64,000 bases of DNA from assembly GCA_026419785.1 (NCBI GenBank), contig JAODTK010005669.1:77501-141500 (forward strand). Direction: 5' to 3'. Made by a program: the position numbers and the translations under genes. This stretch comes from Sclerodactyla briareus. Taxonomy: Eukaryota > Echinodermata > Holothuroidea > Dendrochirotida > Sclerodactylidae. Shown here in pieces: positions 48,331 through 59,690 of this stretch. The notes under the pieces are model-generated. The model saw nothing but the letters and a program-made list of their open reading frames with translations, was not told the origin of the DNA and searched no databases. Position 1 is the first letter of the stretch. Each line of letters opens with the position of its first letter.

Positions 48331-49880
48331 TGAAGCTTTTGAGCCATATACTGGGTCAATAACGTACTGTACATCATTCCCATACTAAGGAGTCCGGGTA
48401 TTGCCCGGAAAAAAAAAAAAAAAATGCTCGTTTTTTTTATTTTATATTAAAAGCTTTGGCATTTGCAGGAGATCTGGAGAGTATCAACCCTTCCCTGGTC
48501 TTCATTTAGTTCATTTTTGTACTGAGTATGGCAATGATTCCAATGAGACCAGCCTGGACAATCATTCAAGTGTGTACACTTACAACTGTATGGTCATTCA
48601 GGTTCACACATACGCAGGCTCACAGGCCTTCCCACATTCCCACAACTCTGGCTGATTGGTTGATGACAGCGCCTGGTGTCTGGCTTGCCACAACAAGTAA
48701 CTTGCCTGATAGTAATAAAATGAGTAATATGGTTATTTAAGCCCCTATACATTGGTTTGTGGAGCTAACACAAGCTAGGCCACTGTTATAGGCCCTCATC
48801 TATTCTTACTCTGTATGGCCCACATTACTGACATCCATGAGAAAGTTTGAGCATGTTTACACTAGGCTGTATACTATTGACCATATTTGACTGAAGAGGG
48901 AAGTACACTACAACGGGATATAACACTATCGTGGTCAGATACATGAGATGGGGGGGGGATGCACTTCAATTCACTAAATGTGAAGTTATGAGTCCAGCAA
49001 TGCACCTATAAAGTTTGATCGATGTAACTCCCCTAGTATATCCTCCTGTTGTTGATCGGAGTGAGTGTGATTGGAATAAGTGACAAGTAGGGGTGTGTGT
49101 GAGAAGCACTAACATTTAGGTGTCTTCTGGGGTGCTGCTAGTTATGCAGTCTGTCTTTCTGTTGCCCCTATGCCCTATCATACTGTACATGTGGGGGATA
49201 GCAGGGTTGGTTGGTTCAACGTTTTTCATGAAAAGAAGAAGTGTCGGTAATAGGCGTAGGCCGATGGGGTTAGTTGGAACATGGGGTGGGGTTGATTGAA
49301 ATATTGTCGCCCGCTTCTCGGAATAAATGGGAACTTCATGACAACTATATACCCATTTGTTAACCTTGGTATATGCCTTTTATAATATATCAAATGATAT
49401 TAAAGCCTGACTTACTAAATAATAATGAATGTAATAAATATGTACAGTAAATGAATCTTTTTTTACCGAAATTCTGGTGGAATTTTCAACAAGGAAGTGC
49501 AAGAACTAGGCAACATTGAATAATTAGAATATTTTAACCTCTGCTATGTTTGCAGACTGACTGTGAAGTGTTTTCAACATTTATTTTGCAATTTATTTGT
49601 TTATAAATTCATTATTAATTTGCATCTAGGAGAAAATTCCTATGTTTCAACAAATCCCATATTCCAATTAACCCCGCTCTACCCTATGACTGAATTATCA
49701 CAATTCCTAGGGTACTGTTATAGTAGGAATAGAGAAAACCACATTTCCAGTCTGTGTTAACTTGAGTTAGCCCAGGGACTCATATCCATTAAAGGACAAC
49801 TGCAGGATGATTTACCAAGGGCTAATATAATAGCCTTATTAAAAACTGAATGCGTCAGTCCAAACTGGAAGTTCATACGA
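48331..49880. other. Non-coding, nothing recognised
   Basis: A-rich run at 48411-48423 and a G run at 48951-48958 only. ORFs are unsupported. Confidence 0.35.
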
Positions 49881-50400
49881 CTTTCAGTTACAGAGTTACA
49901 GTCCTTCGAAGTTTGTGCATGTGCATTACACAAGATCGAGAAGCATCCCATCATGCAATAATAAAAGAAATAACCCTGCAAACATTCTCTGTTTTTTATT
50001 GAAATTCAAACGTTAATTTCACTTCGGAAAGCATTTAGTCTATGGGAGAGATTGCTGTGGTGGGTTGGTAGGTGTTGATGGTTATTTAGTTAGAGAAGGA
50101 CAACAGACCTTCTGCTGAATGTTGACTTATTCAACAAAATGGAACAATAAACACATAACATAATTTCCTGTGTTATCCATGTGTGAAGTCATGCGTTATT
50201 GTGCAATTGGGATTCTCCCCAATTTGTTTGCTTAATGGCCCAAAATTTGAAGGCCAATAACTCCTCTTAGGAAGTTGGAACATCACATTGAAATGGGGTT
50301 TGGACCTACACAGTTTTCCATTTTCCACGATATAACCTCTGTTGTTTCCAAGCCGGCAGTTGTTCTTCAATCATTGGTCACAAGCCTGATGATATTCCCT
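49880..50400 (+). repeat. Interspersed repeat C, copy 2 (uninterrupted)
   Basis: Colinear with 47380-47826 plus 48190-48330, without the MITE. Short minus ORFs in both copies (around NPNC..., PLSKQIGENPNC) may reflect a distant coding origin, but this is not enough to assign one. Confidence 0.7.
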
Positions 50401-50744
50401 GTTTATTACTGGCACACTATTTTGGTATTTTTTTTTTTTAGGAACATCCATAACTAGGGACCTTGTCACTGACATACACGTCTGTGTTCTCCTCAGATAA
50501 CAAACAATGGGATGAAAAAATGGATTATTGAAACATATCGTACATACCAGTACTAAAAAACAACAAAGCGAGGACTAAAAGGACTGGTGCCAACAGCTTA
50601 TTCAGAGTTTCCAAATTTCCAGCCATTTGTAGCTCAAACAAGCTATGCTGGTAGAGCTATCGTGATCCGCCAAATGTCATTCCACCTATCCTTCTATCCA
50701 GCCTGTAAACTTCCAGTTTAATTGCTACTCCTCACATTCTTCAA

Positions 50745-51060
50745 TAGATTATGATGAAAGTTGTCATTCAGTTGGCACGTCAAAATGATGGGGTGTTCAG
50801 AAATTTTGGGCCTGAGACCCATCATGTGGAATCATGCAAAATGATTCTCTTCCTACAAGTTTGGGTGCACAGTGCTGATGCTCTGTAATGATGTTGGTCT
50901 AACAGCTGTACCTTCAGTGTGTTCAGGGATCTTTTGGTCCAAGGTCCCACTTGGGCCCAAGAACCCATTTTATTGATTTTCACACAATGGTACTTGAAAT
51001 GCAATGCATCTCCTCCCACAAGCTCCATTGATTTTCTTAAAAGTTACTTATCTTCCACAC
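50745..51060 (-). repeat. Interspersed repeat A, minus-strand copy
   Basis: The reverse complement matches 9361-9535 (GATGCATT.CATTTCAAGTACCATTGTGT, GTGGGACCTTGGACCAAAA, CATCAGCACTGTGCACC) and continues beyond it. Confidence 0.7.
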
Positions 51061-51243
51061 TTTGCATACAGTTCCTCTGTGACCAAGTAATGTTATTATT
51101 ACATATCAAGAAGATGATGTTGCTCTCTATTTCCTTCCAGAGATTCTCTCATCTTTGATGATAATTTATATTTTCTTTCAGAAAAATATCTTTGATGCCA
51201 ATTTATTTTCCGATCTGGTCTTCATTTGATTGAGAAGCTCACA

Positions 51244-51260
51244 ATGTCTGTACCATTGAG
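51244..51260 (+). CDS. Possible first coding exon of the RIDA gene (tentative)
   Basis: ATGTCTGTACCATTGAG directly before the donor GTGAGT would encode MSVPLR-like residues. RIDA proteins often start MSS.IRRVIST..., so the shape fits, and it lies 1.2 kb upstream of the first certain exon in the right orientation. No exon encoding the expected KAP.AIGPYS segment was found between 51261 and 52508, so the link is a guess. Confidence 0.2.
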
Positions 51261-52508
51261 GTGAGTACAATATGGCGAGGTAAACATAACTTCTTAATAT
51301 ATCCTGGTATGTTCCCTAGTGTAAGGCCCAGTGACCCACATTGAGCATAATTCAATGTTCAAAGACACTTAGACTGATCGTCAATGGTAATGTGTTCGGG
51401 ATTCCCCTACATTAGTATGCCCCCAGGAGCAGGGGTGGCCAGATTCACCTCACTCCTGCAGCACCATCATCATGAGGATTTGTTGGAGTAGTGCTTCTGA
51501 AGGGAGGGAGCATGCCCTTGCTAACCCCCAGCATCAGTTTCTATATACGGTACATGAGTAGGCCTCTCCCAACAAGCTACACATCCTGTAAAGAATCCAC
51601 AAACTGCAAAGCAGCTCAGAAAAATGGAGATGTTGCACCAAAGTGGTGAGGGTGGTGGATGAGAACAAACTCATTCCGATGATGCATCTTTATTAGATTA
51701 CTCCTCCAATTGCTGCTCGTCGGGATACCATAGGGAATGTTACGCACTACACAGTGTCAGTCATACATGTACCTGACTTGACTCACAATCCCTATTTGGC
51801 ACCTGAGTGGAGCAATGGAGGTGAAGTTCCTTACTCAAGGGCACATTGGAAAAGCTGATTGATTGGTCTGTGGGATCCAAACTCACAGCTTTCACAGCAG
51901 TCTGGAGCTCTGCGATTGAGATAACCCAACCTCCTTGTCATTATATCCCTGGGGTTCTGGCTTCGCGATCCCCACCATTACAGTATGGCAATTGCCGCCA
52001 GAAGATCTTTGTGTTCGCAATAACTTTACAACACTTTCCTGAATCTGTTGTTTTGGAATTATGCCACATCATCGTTCTAAGAGGAAAGTTGGATGGGTTC
52101 GAAAGTGGCGCATCTCGACCATCTTAGATTTGGGACAAAATTTTGTTATCCCAGATTTACACATGTCAGAATGTGGCAGTGGTTTGGGAACCAACTTCTA
52201 GTTTTTTCCCACCGGACCACTCCCAGTGGCCATTTGATTTTTTTTTTGCAACATTTTTTATCAAGGATCCACACGTTTCGGAACTTGCGATCATTTTGAG
52301 AAGAACAACCATTGTTGCCCTATTGGACCCCACCTGATAACCATTTTAATTTTTAAACTTTTTTTTTTGCGAACATTTCTCCCAAACCCGAACCTTTCTT
52401 GTTCACGGGACGATATCCTGCAGCGATTTTGTATTTGGGGGCGGGGACATGGATACCCTTTTGATATCAAATGAGGCAGCATTGAGGCAGCATTGTTTCT
52501 GTTCACAG

Positions 52509-52610
52509 TCCCGCTGTCATTGCCGGCCAGACCGTGTACCTATCAGGCCAGCTTGGGTTTGACAAGAACTTCAGAATCATCTCTGGGGGCATTGAAGCTG
52601 AAACAGGCAG
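52509..52610 (+). CDS. RIDA: RIDA exon (IAGQTVYLSGQLG segment)
   Basis: Acceptor TTCTGTTCACAG precedes it and donor GTATGT follows. Frame: one base completing a codon, then PAVIAGQTVYLSGQLGFDKN... This covers the beta-strand AVLVD.T.Y.SGQ.G conserved in the family. The last codons read GAA ACA GGC AG, one base short of the E-Q pair expected before the next exon. Confidence 0.85.
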
Positions 52611-53229
52611 GTATGTATCGAAGCAGTCGCTCCCAGAAAGTGATTCATTTTTGGATTTATAGATTGAGTGAGTGCTAATTCCAGCTGCCGTATATACAAT
52701 GTTACTGGGGTTGCCGGTTTACTGTTTCTGCCGCTAATAGAAAGGGAATTGGCATTACCTGGGAGTTCGAGTCTGGAAGGGTGAAAATTTAAGGAAATTC
52801 GAAACCACAATTTGGCATTATTCTGGCTCTCCTGTGATGATTAAAGCTAAAGGCACAATATCTGACCTACCTGTATTGGGAAGTGGACAAACTTTTGGGT
52901 GATTGTCCAGTTGGCAGTCACCAAATTCACCCACGGGTGCTTCCACATCAGCGTGTCCCAGGTATTATTTTGATAATCCGGTTTTGTTAGCAGCTCTATG
53001 TACCTCTCAAGGAGTACCTGCAGTCTGAATTTAGATTGCATTTTAGGATACTGTGTCAATAATATCGTGCCAGGTAATTGATACCATAACAAAACTGTTT
53101 TGTGACATCACATAATGACGTTTAAGGAAATCTACTGTTTATTCAATTCATATCCTGGCTTGTCAGGCTATGTTTCTCATCCCTTTCTTGCCATTACACA
53201 ACACAATTTTTCCTTCTGTTTTTTTACAG

Positions 53230-53284
53230 TGCCTGATAAATATGGGAAAGGTCCTTAGAAGCGTGGGTCTCTCGTATGAGGATG
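53230..53284 (+). CDS. RIDA: RIDA exon (INMGKVL segment)
   Basis: Acceptor TTTTTTTACAG and donor GTAAGT flank 55 bases encoding CLINMGKVLRSVGLSYED, equivalent to A.KNMGEIL.AAG...N in vertebrate RIDA. It ends in phase 1, as the next exon requires. Confidence 0.9.
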
Positions 53285-53559
53285 GTAAGTATTTTACTAG
53301 TGTATAGCAGGTAAAAGGAGAGTAGACATCATATAATTTGTTGTATAAAGCCCAGCTCACGCTGTAACAGTGACTCTGAACAGATAATGTTGCAATTGGA
53401 GCATCACTCTATAGCATGAAAGCCCACGATGTGCTGGGGCGTCTGAATAATAATAATTCTTTTATAAGCTGTGGATAAGCTCTGACATTGAATGTAAGCA
53501 TTCTCCGGATCTTTGGCATCAAATTTATGACTACCTTCCATTTTGATCTTTGTTTACAG

Positions 53560-53626
53560 TGGTTAAAACACAGTGTTCCTGGCCGACCTGGACGACTGTA
53601 CACGATGAATGAAGTCTACCGACAAT
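53560..53626 (+). CDS. RIDA: RIDA exon with two missing bases and a lost donor
   Basis: After the acceptor TTGTTTACAG come VVKT, then VFLADLDD and MNEVYRQ in three different frames; adding one base at each shift restores a 69-base exon whose phases fit both neighbours. The expected donor is read as GGGAGT. Confidence 0.85.
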
Positions 53627-53884
53627 GGGAGTTTATCGACACATATTCATTCTTTCAGCTGTGCACTGCGTTGATGAAAACAGTTCGTGCATGTTATGGA
53701 ACATTGCTTGTTCCAGAACTAGCACATGTAAAAAATGACACACATGTTCGAGTTTATTCCTCAAATGCATGCTAATTGCTTGGGCTACCACATTGCTGCT
53801 AAAATGTCACAAGTACGATTTGCTCCGAATAAATAATAGTTGTAGGCCTAGAATGGAGTAAGTCAAATTAAAATTAATAATATT

Positions 53885-54165
53885 TGAGAATTTATATAGC
53901 ACAACTGAAACTTGGTTGTATCGAGTGCGCTTCAAATATTACCCTGGTCATTGGAACAACCTGTTGGTCCTACACAAACGAAGGTACATGCTGCACCGAA
54001 GTGCGCTTTGACACACGTTGCACCTCACAGGTACCCATTTACACCTGGGTGGAGAGACGCAACCAAGATGAAGCACCTTGCTTAAAGGTACAACTTGGAC
54101 TCGAACCCACAACCTCTGGGTTATAAGCTCAACCCATTGATGGATTAGGCCACCACACTCCCCCC
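53885..54165 (-). repeat. tRNA-derived SINE (family 4), tRNA-Ile(TAT)-like head, in a RIDA intron
   Basis: On the minus strand, 54163-54095 reads GTGGCCTAATCCATCAATGGGTTGAGC (A-box region), TTATAACC in the anticodon loop and GGTTGTGGGTTCGAGTCC (perfect B box). The body (ACCCATTTACACCTGGGTGG, TATTACCCTGGTCATT on the + strand) matches 40645-41020. This type of tRNA-headed SINE body is common in marine invertebrates. Confidence 0.8.
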
Positions 54166-54564
54166 ACAATGATGTGCCTGAGGCATCTATGTGCCAACTA
54201 GCAATTCAGCAAATGTACAGATATTCCATTAGCCTCTTTTGTTACATGCAGCTTGGTACCACCTAGCTTTTCTGTCCAGGCCTTTTCTAAAGCCTATTGT
54301 TACTAAAGGGGTGCAGTGCAGTCATTGGCTATTCCGGGGGGGGGGGGGTCATTACACCACCCTGGATATAATAGAACTCCACCCAATTCGCTCCGGACCC
54401 CCAAACGTGGTGCACCCTTGCATCAACATGTCCATCATATAATACAAGCTTCCATCCATTCATTCCCCTGCTGTATATATTCCCTCCCTGCCGTGTTTCC
54501 AACAGAGACACCCTAATAACGCAGTCAAGTGGATCTAACAGGATTTCTTCTTTTGCCTTAACAG

Positions 54565-54620
54565 TCTTTCCGAAGAACTTCCCATCCAGATCAGCCGTGA
54601 AAGTAGCTGGCCTCTATGGG
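54565..54620 (+). CDS. RIDA: RIDA exon (FPKNFPSRSAVKVAGLYG)
   Basis: Acceptor TTTTGCCTTAACAG, donor GTAAGTG. FPKNFPSRSAVKVAGLYG matches the family's NFPARAA.QVA.LP segment, which includes the substrate-binding Arg of RIDA (R in PSRSA, family PARAA). No frameshift in this exon. Confidence 0.9.
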
Positions 54621-55452
54621 GTAAGTGTTTGTTTGTTTTTCAAACCATTGATGTCAACAGCAGCAGAGGTGCTCAATTCTGCTGTCTTTAGGGTTGGATT
54701 TGCTGACTGCATGTTTTATTGCTAGGATAGGCTCTGCAGTCTTAAATGCCCTTTCATTAGAGGTGACTTGTACCATTTTACAAGGCAAGGGTTGTACTAT
54801 TTTACAACCTGCAACTCGTTACTGACTCCCCCACTCATCAACCCTTGCTCATTCACTGAAAGCGACCCTAACAGTGAGTATACAGTTTACCCTTGGACAA
54901 TCTGAGCAGCCAGTAATGGCTGTGTCTGTGAAACCTGAAGGTATTCCCTGCAGCTTCTTAAAAGAGGACTTGATATTCCGAATATCACATATTATTGATG
55001 CACTGTTTTTATGCTATTTGTTCAATAAGATTTCAAATTTAAGTGGGCCCAGCACACCCTGCCCAGAAACACTAACCTGACTCTTCCTCTCACCCATTTA
55101 TTTTTACCATTTCTTCTTCTTTCTCTTAATTTTCCTATTAGACCTCACAATTTCTGAGAGAATTTCACAATTTTTAGCTAGATTCTCCCAACAGATGTTC
55201 AATTTGTCCCAAGACTGGGTCTTGGAGGGGAGAATCCCCCTTGGGACTTTGCCACCCTTTGCAATCCTCTGCCACCTGTCATGATAATGCTGGAGGCAGA
55301 CATGTGCAACCTAGGGTCATTAGCCTGGAAGGCTGATTCTCCCAGCTAGCAGTGTGTGTGTTATATGTGGCCCTGTGTGCAGCTATCAATTCACTACCTG
55401 GAAGATTGACCACGTATCTGGTTACCTAGTTGAGTATAACATTGTTGATGTA

Positions 55453-55716
55453 CGCTTAGGGATCATTTTCTATCCTCTTTGCTCATGAGGAGGTGAGCAA
55501 TCACTGTATGGTGTTACGTTCTCTTTTATAGCAGTTCACTCTATTCGTGTTTTCTTTTACAGGATGCCATCGTAGGACCGTGAGATTCACTGGAATATTT
55601 ACTAGGGAGCGTTTCCCATCCTCTCTGCTCGTGAGGAGGTGAGCAATCACTGTGTGGTGTTACATTCTCTTTTATAGCAGTTCACTCTATTCGTGTTTTC
55701 TTCCACAGGATGCCAG
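55453..55716 (+). repeat. 146-bp tandem duplication of intron end, acceptor and exon start
   Basis: 55453-55570 and 55599-55716 are near-identical at a 146-base offset: CCTCT.TGCTC.TGAGGAGGTGAGCAATCACTGT, TTCTCTTTTATAGCAGTTCACTC and TATTCGTGTTTTCTT..ACAG followed by GATGCCA. The second copy is the true RIDA acceptor; the first is a decoy whose reading after AG would be DAIVGP then a stop. Confidence 0.9.
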
Positions 55717-55777
55717 GGTCGAGATTGAGGGTATCGCTACATTCGGGCATTCCATCAGGCCGCTGAGCAAACTCTGA
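55709..55777 (+). CDS. RIDA: RIDA terminal coding exon
   Basis: Begins after TTCTTCCACAG in phase 0 with DARVEIEGIATFG (family R.EIEA.A), then GHSIRPLSKL without the usual two-residue-shorter ending, and stops at TGA 55775-55777. Confidence 0.9.
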   Translation, partial: DARVEIEGIATFGHSIRPLSKL

Positions 55778-55935
55778 TAGGTTTCACCCCACTATGACAA
55801 TACCGGTGTGTTCCAAGTCTTCCAGCCGGCTGTACAGGCAGCACAGTGTCAGCCTTGTCGAGTATTGTGATGATGAGGAGACTGCAGGGAATGAATTGGT
55901 GTTGTATAGAATGGGAAGTGTGTATGTATGCAATA

Positions 55936-55956
55936 CATGTGTGTGTGTGTGTGTGT
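55936..55956. repeat. GT microsatellite
   Basis: About eight GT units downstream of the RIDA stop, probably in 3' UTR or flank. Confidence 0.9.
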
Positions 55957-56109
55957 TGTTTGTCAGAAAATTCAATATGTACATCAGGAGAATCTTTGAA
56001 ATTCTTTCCTGTATACTGCAGAGGTGGAAGGATCATTTATAACACCTATTCACCTGAAGAATAGTCCAATGAATAACACAAACCTACAGATGTATTTGGT
56101 TACGGCTAC

Positions 56110-57041
56110 TAGGGGTGTGATTTCGGGTAATTTTCTGCCCGGGTCCCCCCGTCCAAGAAATTGGGCGGGATATCGGGTACCCATATTTTAAATGACCAAA
56201 ATTCGTGAACGATATTTCTGGCTGCTTTCAACCTATCCTAAGTATGGAAGTAGTGTCAAACTCAAGCCTAACGTTATCGCAATGTTGCACTGAGTTAGAC
56301 TCGTTTTTACATCAAATGATATTGACAATAATAGGCCCAAGTTTTAGGTTATCAATAAAGCTTACCCATCATTTCCTTGGTACTTACTGCTGACAATTAT
56401 ACTAGCCTGTCAATTTAGTATCGACGACTGCCTTTTGGTTGTACTAAACCAGGTCAGCTCACGGTCACGTAACTTTTCCTTAACAATTTGTTTTTCCGAT
56501 CCCCGGGCCCGTCGCTCACTTCATGCGCTGTGCATGTGCAAGTACTTGTGGTCACAGCCGGCCACATGTGTGAATTGTGCAGTGGCGATCTAAGAACCGT
56601 ACAGTGTGATGAACTGACTAGCACGGTCTGCTGGGAAGCTGTAGTGGTCAAAGTGTAGCGGCTTGAGGGAGCGGCTCTGAGAAAGGAGAGGTTCACAACA
56701 AAAAGGTTAGTGTACAGCGTGTAGTCTTGATTTGCAGAGGCCCATGACCCCCATGTCCGTCGTTTCGGTCACATTGTCGGCTAAGAAGTAAGATGTTGCC
56801 GACCGGTGCGGGCACGGCCGCTGCGCTCTCTATGTATGCAGGCAGGTGAGCCTAGTCTATGCCCGCTTCGCGAATGTCTGCTGTAATGTAATAATTGTGA
56901 CTGGAAATAGTTTAGAATTGTTTTTTATTGCTACTTTGCTTTATTTTACTAAATTTTTCGGGTATCGGGTAGTGGATTTTTATGCCGGGTCCCGATACGA
57001 TCGGGCGGGACCCGTTTACCCGGGACTCCGTCACAGCCCTA
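56110..57041. mobile_element. 932-bp non-autonomous hAT element
   Basis: Ends TAGGGGTGTGA (56110-56120) and TCACAGCCCTA (57031-57041) are inverted with one mismatch, followed inward by G/C-rich CCCGGGT-type sequence in both. The flanking 8-mers ACGGCTAC (56102-56109) and ATGGCTAC (57042-57049) match at 7 of 8, as for hAT. The ends TAGGG(C/G)TGTGA are typical of hAT elements. The interior has no recognisable transposase. Confidence 0.85.
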
Positions 57042-59469
57042 ATGGCTACATAGAGTAAAAACAGAAAACTGCCAGTTATTTTTAGGCTGTTGCACCTCTG
57101 CAAGGTGTTTTTTATAATTATGGTGGCAGCCTGGCCCGGTTGTACCTGAAGTTGGTTGATTACAGTAGACAAAATAACAGCCAGCCAAATGTTTCGAATA
57201 TCAGAAGCATTGCCTTATAATTATTCCAAACTTGCCCCTAAAAGTTGTGGTAATGTGTGAGAACCTAACCTATGATCTTTAACATTGTCAAGCTGCTCAT
57301 ATTTTGTTTTCATGTGTGTATTTTGGGCGTAGGATACTGCTTGTATTTCCATTACCCAATGGATGTACCCTAACAAGTTTTCTTATGCAGTCGACTCCAA
57401 GTCTACAACACCACTCTACATATAGTGTCATCACATGATTCAGGAGTTGATAATTTCTTCTGGGACCTCGAGGGGAATAATAAATAATTTTATGCAGTAA
57501 TGAAATTCATTCGATTACATTTATAGGCATGTGGAATACTCACGTTCTGCTTCGTGGAATAGAACGCAGAACTCTTGACTCTAGTCTTATGAAGGTTTAG
57601 TCCTAGACTTTGATCGGGCCTTCCATGTCCAGACACGATGACGAAACATAAAGGTTCTCAACCTCTGTGACCCTGAACAATGCCCTAAAATAATAGGGAT
57701 CATCTATATGATATGGCCAACCACATCCACATATGAGCCACTACATATTTTCATTGCACAAAATGTTTACGAGGTTTACCAAAAGAAAGATCATCATTCA
57801 AATCAAACCTAAACCTCCAATAGTTTTCCTTGAAGAGCTGTTATCGTGTTTACTATGTTCCTAAACTCTGACGGTCTTCGGTTGTCACTAGCATGGTATA
57901 GGAAACGTTCTTGTTGATGTGGTTTTGGATCGAGAAGGCTATACAACTCTCCCTAGGCTTGTGATAGAGAATCACGCTTGTCAACATAGCAATGAACTAA
58001 ACAAACCTCTCATTCAGTCATAATTTTTTTTTTTGTATCATGTTAGGTCTGGAAACAGTGAGAGAGAAAGTATCATTAGAGACCAATATTTGCAATTTGT
58101 GAATCAATGAATGTGGAATGCATGTATTCATTCATCTGCATTGGGAAAGAGTAGGCAAGATTTTCTAAAATGCATTTCGTTGCTCCTAAATTGGGCTTAA
58201 GTAGCAAAGTATTCCTAAATTACCATTGTACATTGCAGACTTGCTTCAAATAGACTGATAATGTGGAACAACTTCTATCTCTTGATAAAAATAAAATGTA
58301 CATCCAAGGGTTTGTTGTTCTGTATTATCAATCTGTAATCAGCTAGGGTATGAGTGGCATGGAGTATGCCTTGTAGCAAGCCAATCTGTGAAATTACTTT
58401 CTTTGTTGCCATTTATTTGGGCGAGTGTAACTATATATGAGTGGTTACCAGTTTTATCGTCTCGCCTTACTGTGTACGATGGCGCCATGGTCGAGTGCTG
58501 TTCTGTCAGCGCGGTGACTGAAAGTCACCTCATTTGCATAAATCTGCAACATGAAGTGAAACTTGGCCCGAAAAAAGCTTGTGTAGAAGATAGGGATCTT
58601 GTGATCAGTATCTGTGTTGGTGTTGAAGATGTTCAGTGAACAAGACAACTATCAGTGTACACCAACTGATTTCCGCATTACATGTGCTAAGTTTGGAGGA
58701 CGGGGGCCTTTAGTCCTGATGTTTAAGATAACATCAATTTCAAGGTACAGAAGGTTTTAATTTAGTGTCAATTACATGCCAATTTCAGCTCTCTCAGTCG
58801 CCCATTCCAGTGAGGCCGTCTGCTCACTTGCACGTGCCTATGAGTGGTTTCAATGTCCATACCGTCTGAAGTGGCCATCCTACTCTTTTAAACCTGACTT
58901 GCAAAGCAGTCTTGGCCTGGCACTAGGGACCTATTGGAGCGGTCTTTTCTTGGTCCCGCAGGGTTGTACCTATGATTGGTTGGTGTAGATTTGTCCATTG
59001 GATAGTGATGACCATTTCCTCACAACAATTCATGCTACAATTTGTCCTATGTCCAAACACAATATTAAATGGGAAATTATACCAATTCATCATCATGGGC
59101 AACATAGGACAATCTTCACAGGCGTCGCATTTTACACAAAGGTTTCAGTACACGCCAAACTCTAGTCTTGATCTGGACTATAAGCATCCAGCTTCTGGAC
59201 TTACATGCTTATGAATGAGATTCAGACCCAAAAACAATAGAGATCATGTCTACTCACCAAGTAGTATGAAATCGAGTTTCTACCAAAATCAAGAGGGTTC
59301 TCCTGCACTCGTAAAAGTAAAAATTCCAACTCATTCGGATCGACCTTCTGGACTTATCGTGTTCACAAGGATTTCAGACATGCACAAAGTTCATCTTTCT
59401 CATTGAAACGACCTCGGATATACAGGAATCAATTACAAGCATAATCAATGATGACACCGGTCATGTATC
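57042..59469. other. Intergenic, nothing firmly recognised
   Basis: The 83-codon + ORF 58388-58639 starts with a hydrophobic segment but lacks a family signature. ORFs around 58776-59406 are unsupported. Confidence 0.35.
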
Positions 59470-59690
59470 ATGGCAATCTGACCTAATCTGCAGGAGAAAT
59501 AGCATTTTGCATTTTTCCACCTCATGGCCCATGGAGTTCCATTAATGCCATTTTATCTTGACCTTTGGGTGGTCAACAATGACCCATCAGTCAAGTCAAG
59601 AGTATGGTCAAGATCTATCAAAGCAAGAACATTTGGTGGCCAAACAATTGGAAGTTTACAGACTCGATAGATAGATAGAGAAATGACATG
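59470..59690 (+). repeat. Interspersed repeat A, right-hand part
   Basis: Matches 9540-9745 directly (TTTAATGCCA/ATTAATGCCA, GTCAAC.GTGACCCATCAGTCAA, TGGTC.AGATC.ATCAAAGCA, GAACAT) and also ends in GATAGATAGATAG (59667-59679). Confidence 0.75.

Larger units (their letters stand above)
52509..55777 (+). pseudogene. RIDA: RIDA/UK114 (RutC-family imine deaminase) gene, five exons, damaged
   Basis: RIDA hydrolyses reactive enamine/imine intermediates made by PLP enzymes, protecting them from damage. Exons: 52509-52610 (PAVIAGQTVYLSGQLGF...GGIEAET), 53230-53284 (CLINMGKVLRSVGLSYED), 53560-53626 (VVKT, VFLADLDD, MNEVYRQ), 54565-54620 (FPKNFPSRSAVKVAGLYG) and 55709-55777 (DARVEIEGIATFG then a 9-residue tail and TGA). 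These match the family in order; introns are flanked by AG and GT and the splice phases are mutually consistent if three missing bases are allowed (one at the end of exon 1 here, two in the third). The third exon is followed by GGGAGT instead of a GT donor. The N-terminal exon with the GPYS segment was not found. The product is thus broken as written: either a pseudogene or a real gene read with base errors. Confidence 0.8.

Noticed and set aside
52093-52337. Overlapping 64-68-codon ORFs upstream of the RIDA exons
   Set aside because: They lie in intron-like, T-rich sequence and encode nothing like the missing RIDA N-terminus.
54095-54163. Functional tRNA-Ile gene on the minus strand
   Set aside because: Same reasoning: tRNA-like head attached to a SINE body shared with 40645-41020.
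58388-58639. Small secreted protein gene (83 codons, hydrophobic start)
   Set aside because: No upstream promoter or splice support and no family match; the hydrophobic stretch could arise by chance in AT-rich DNA.
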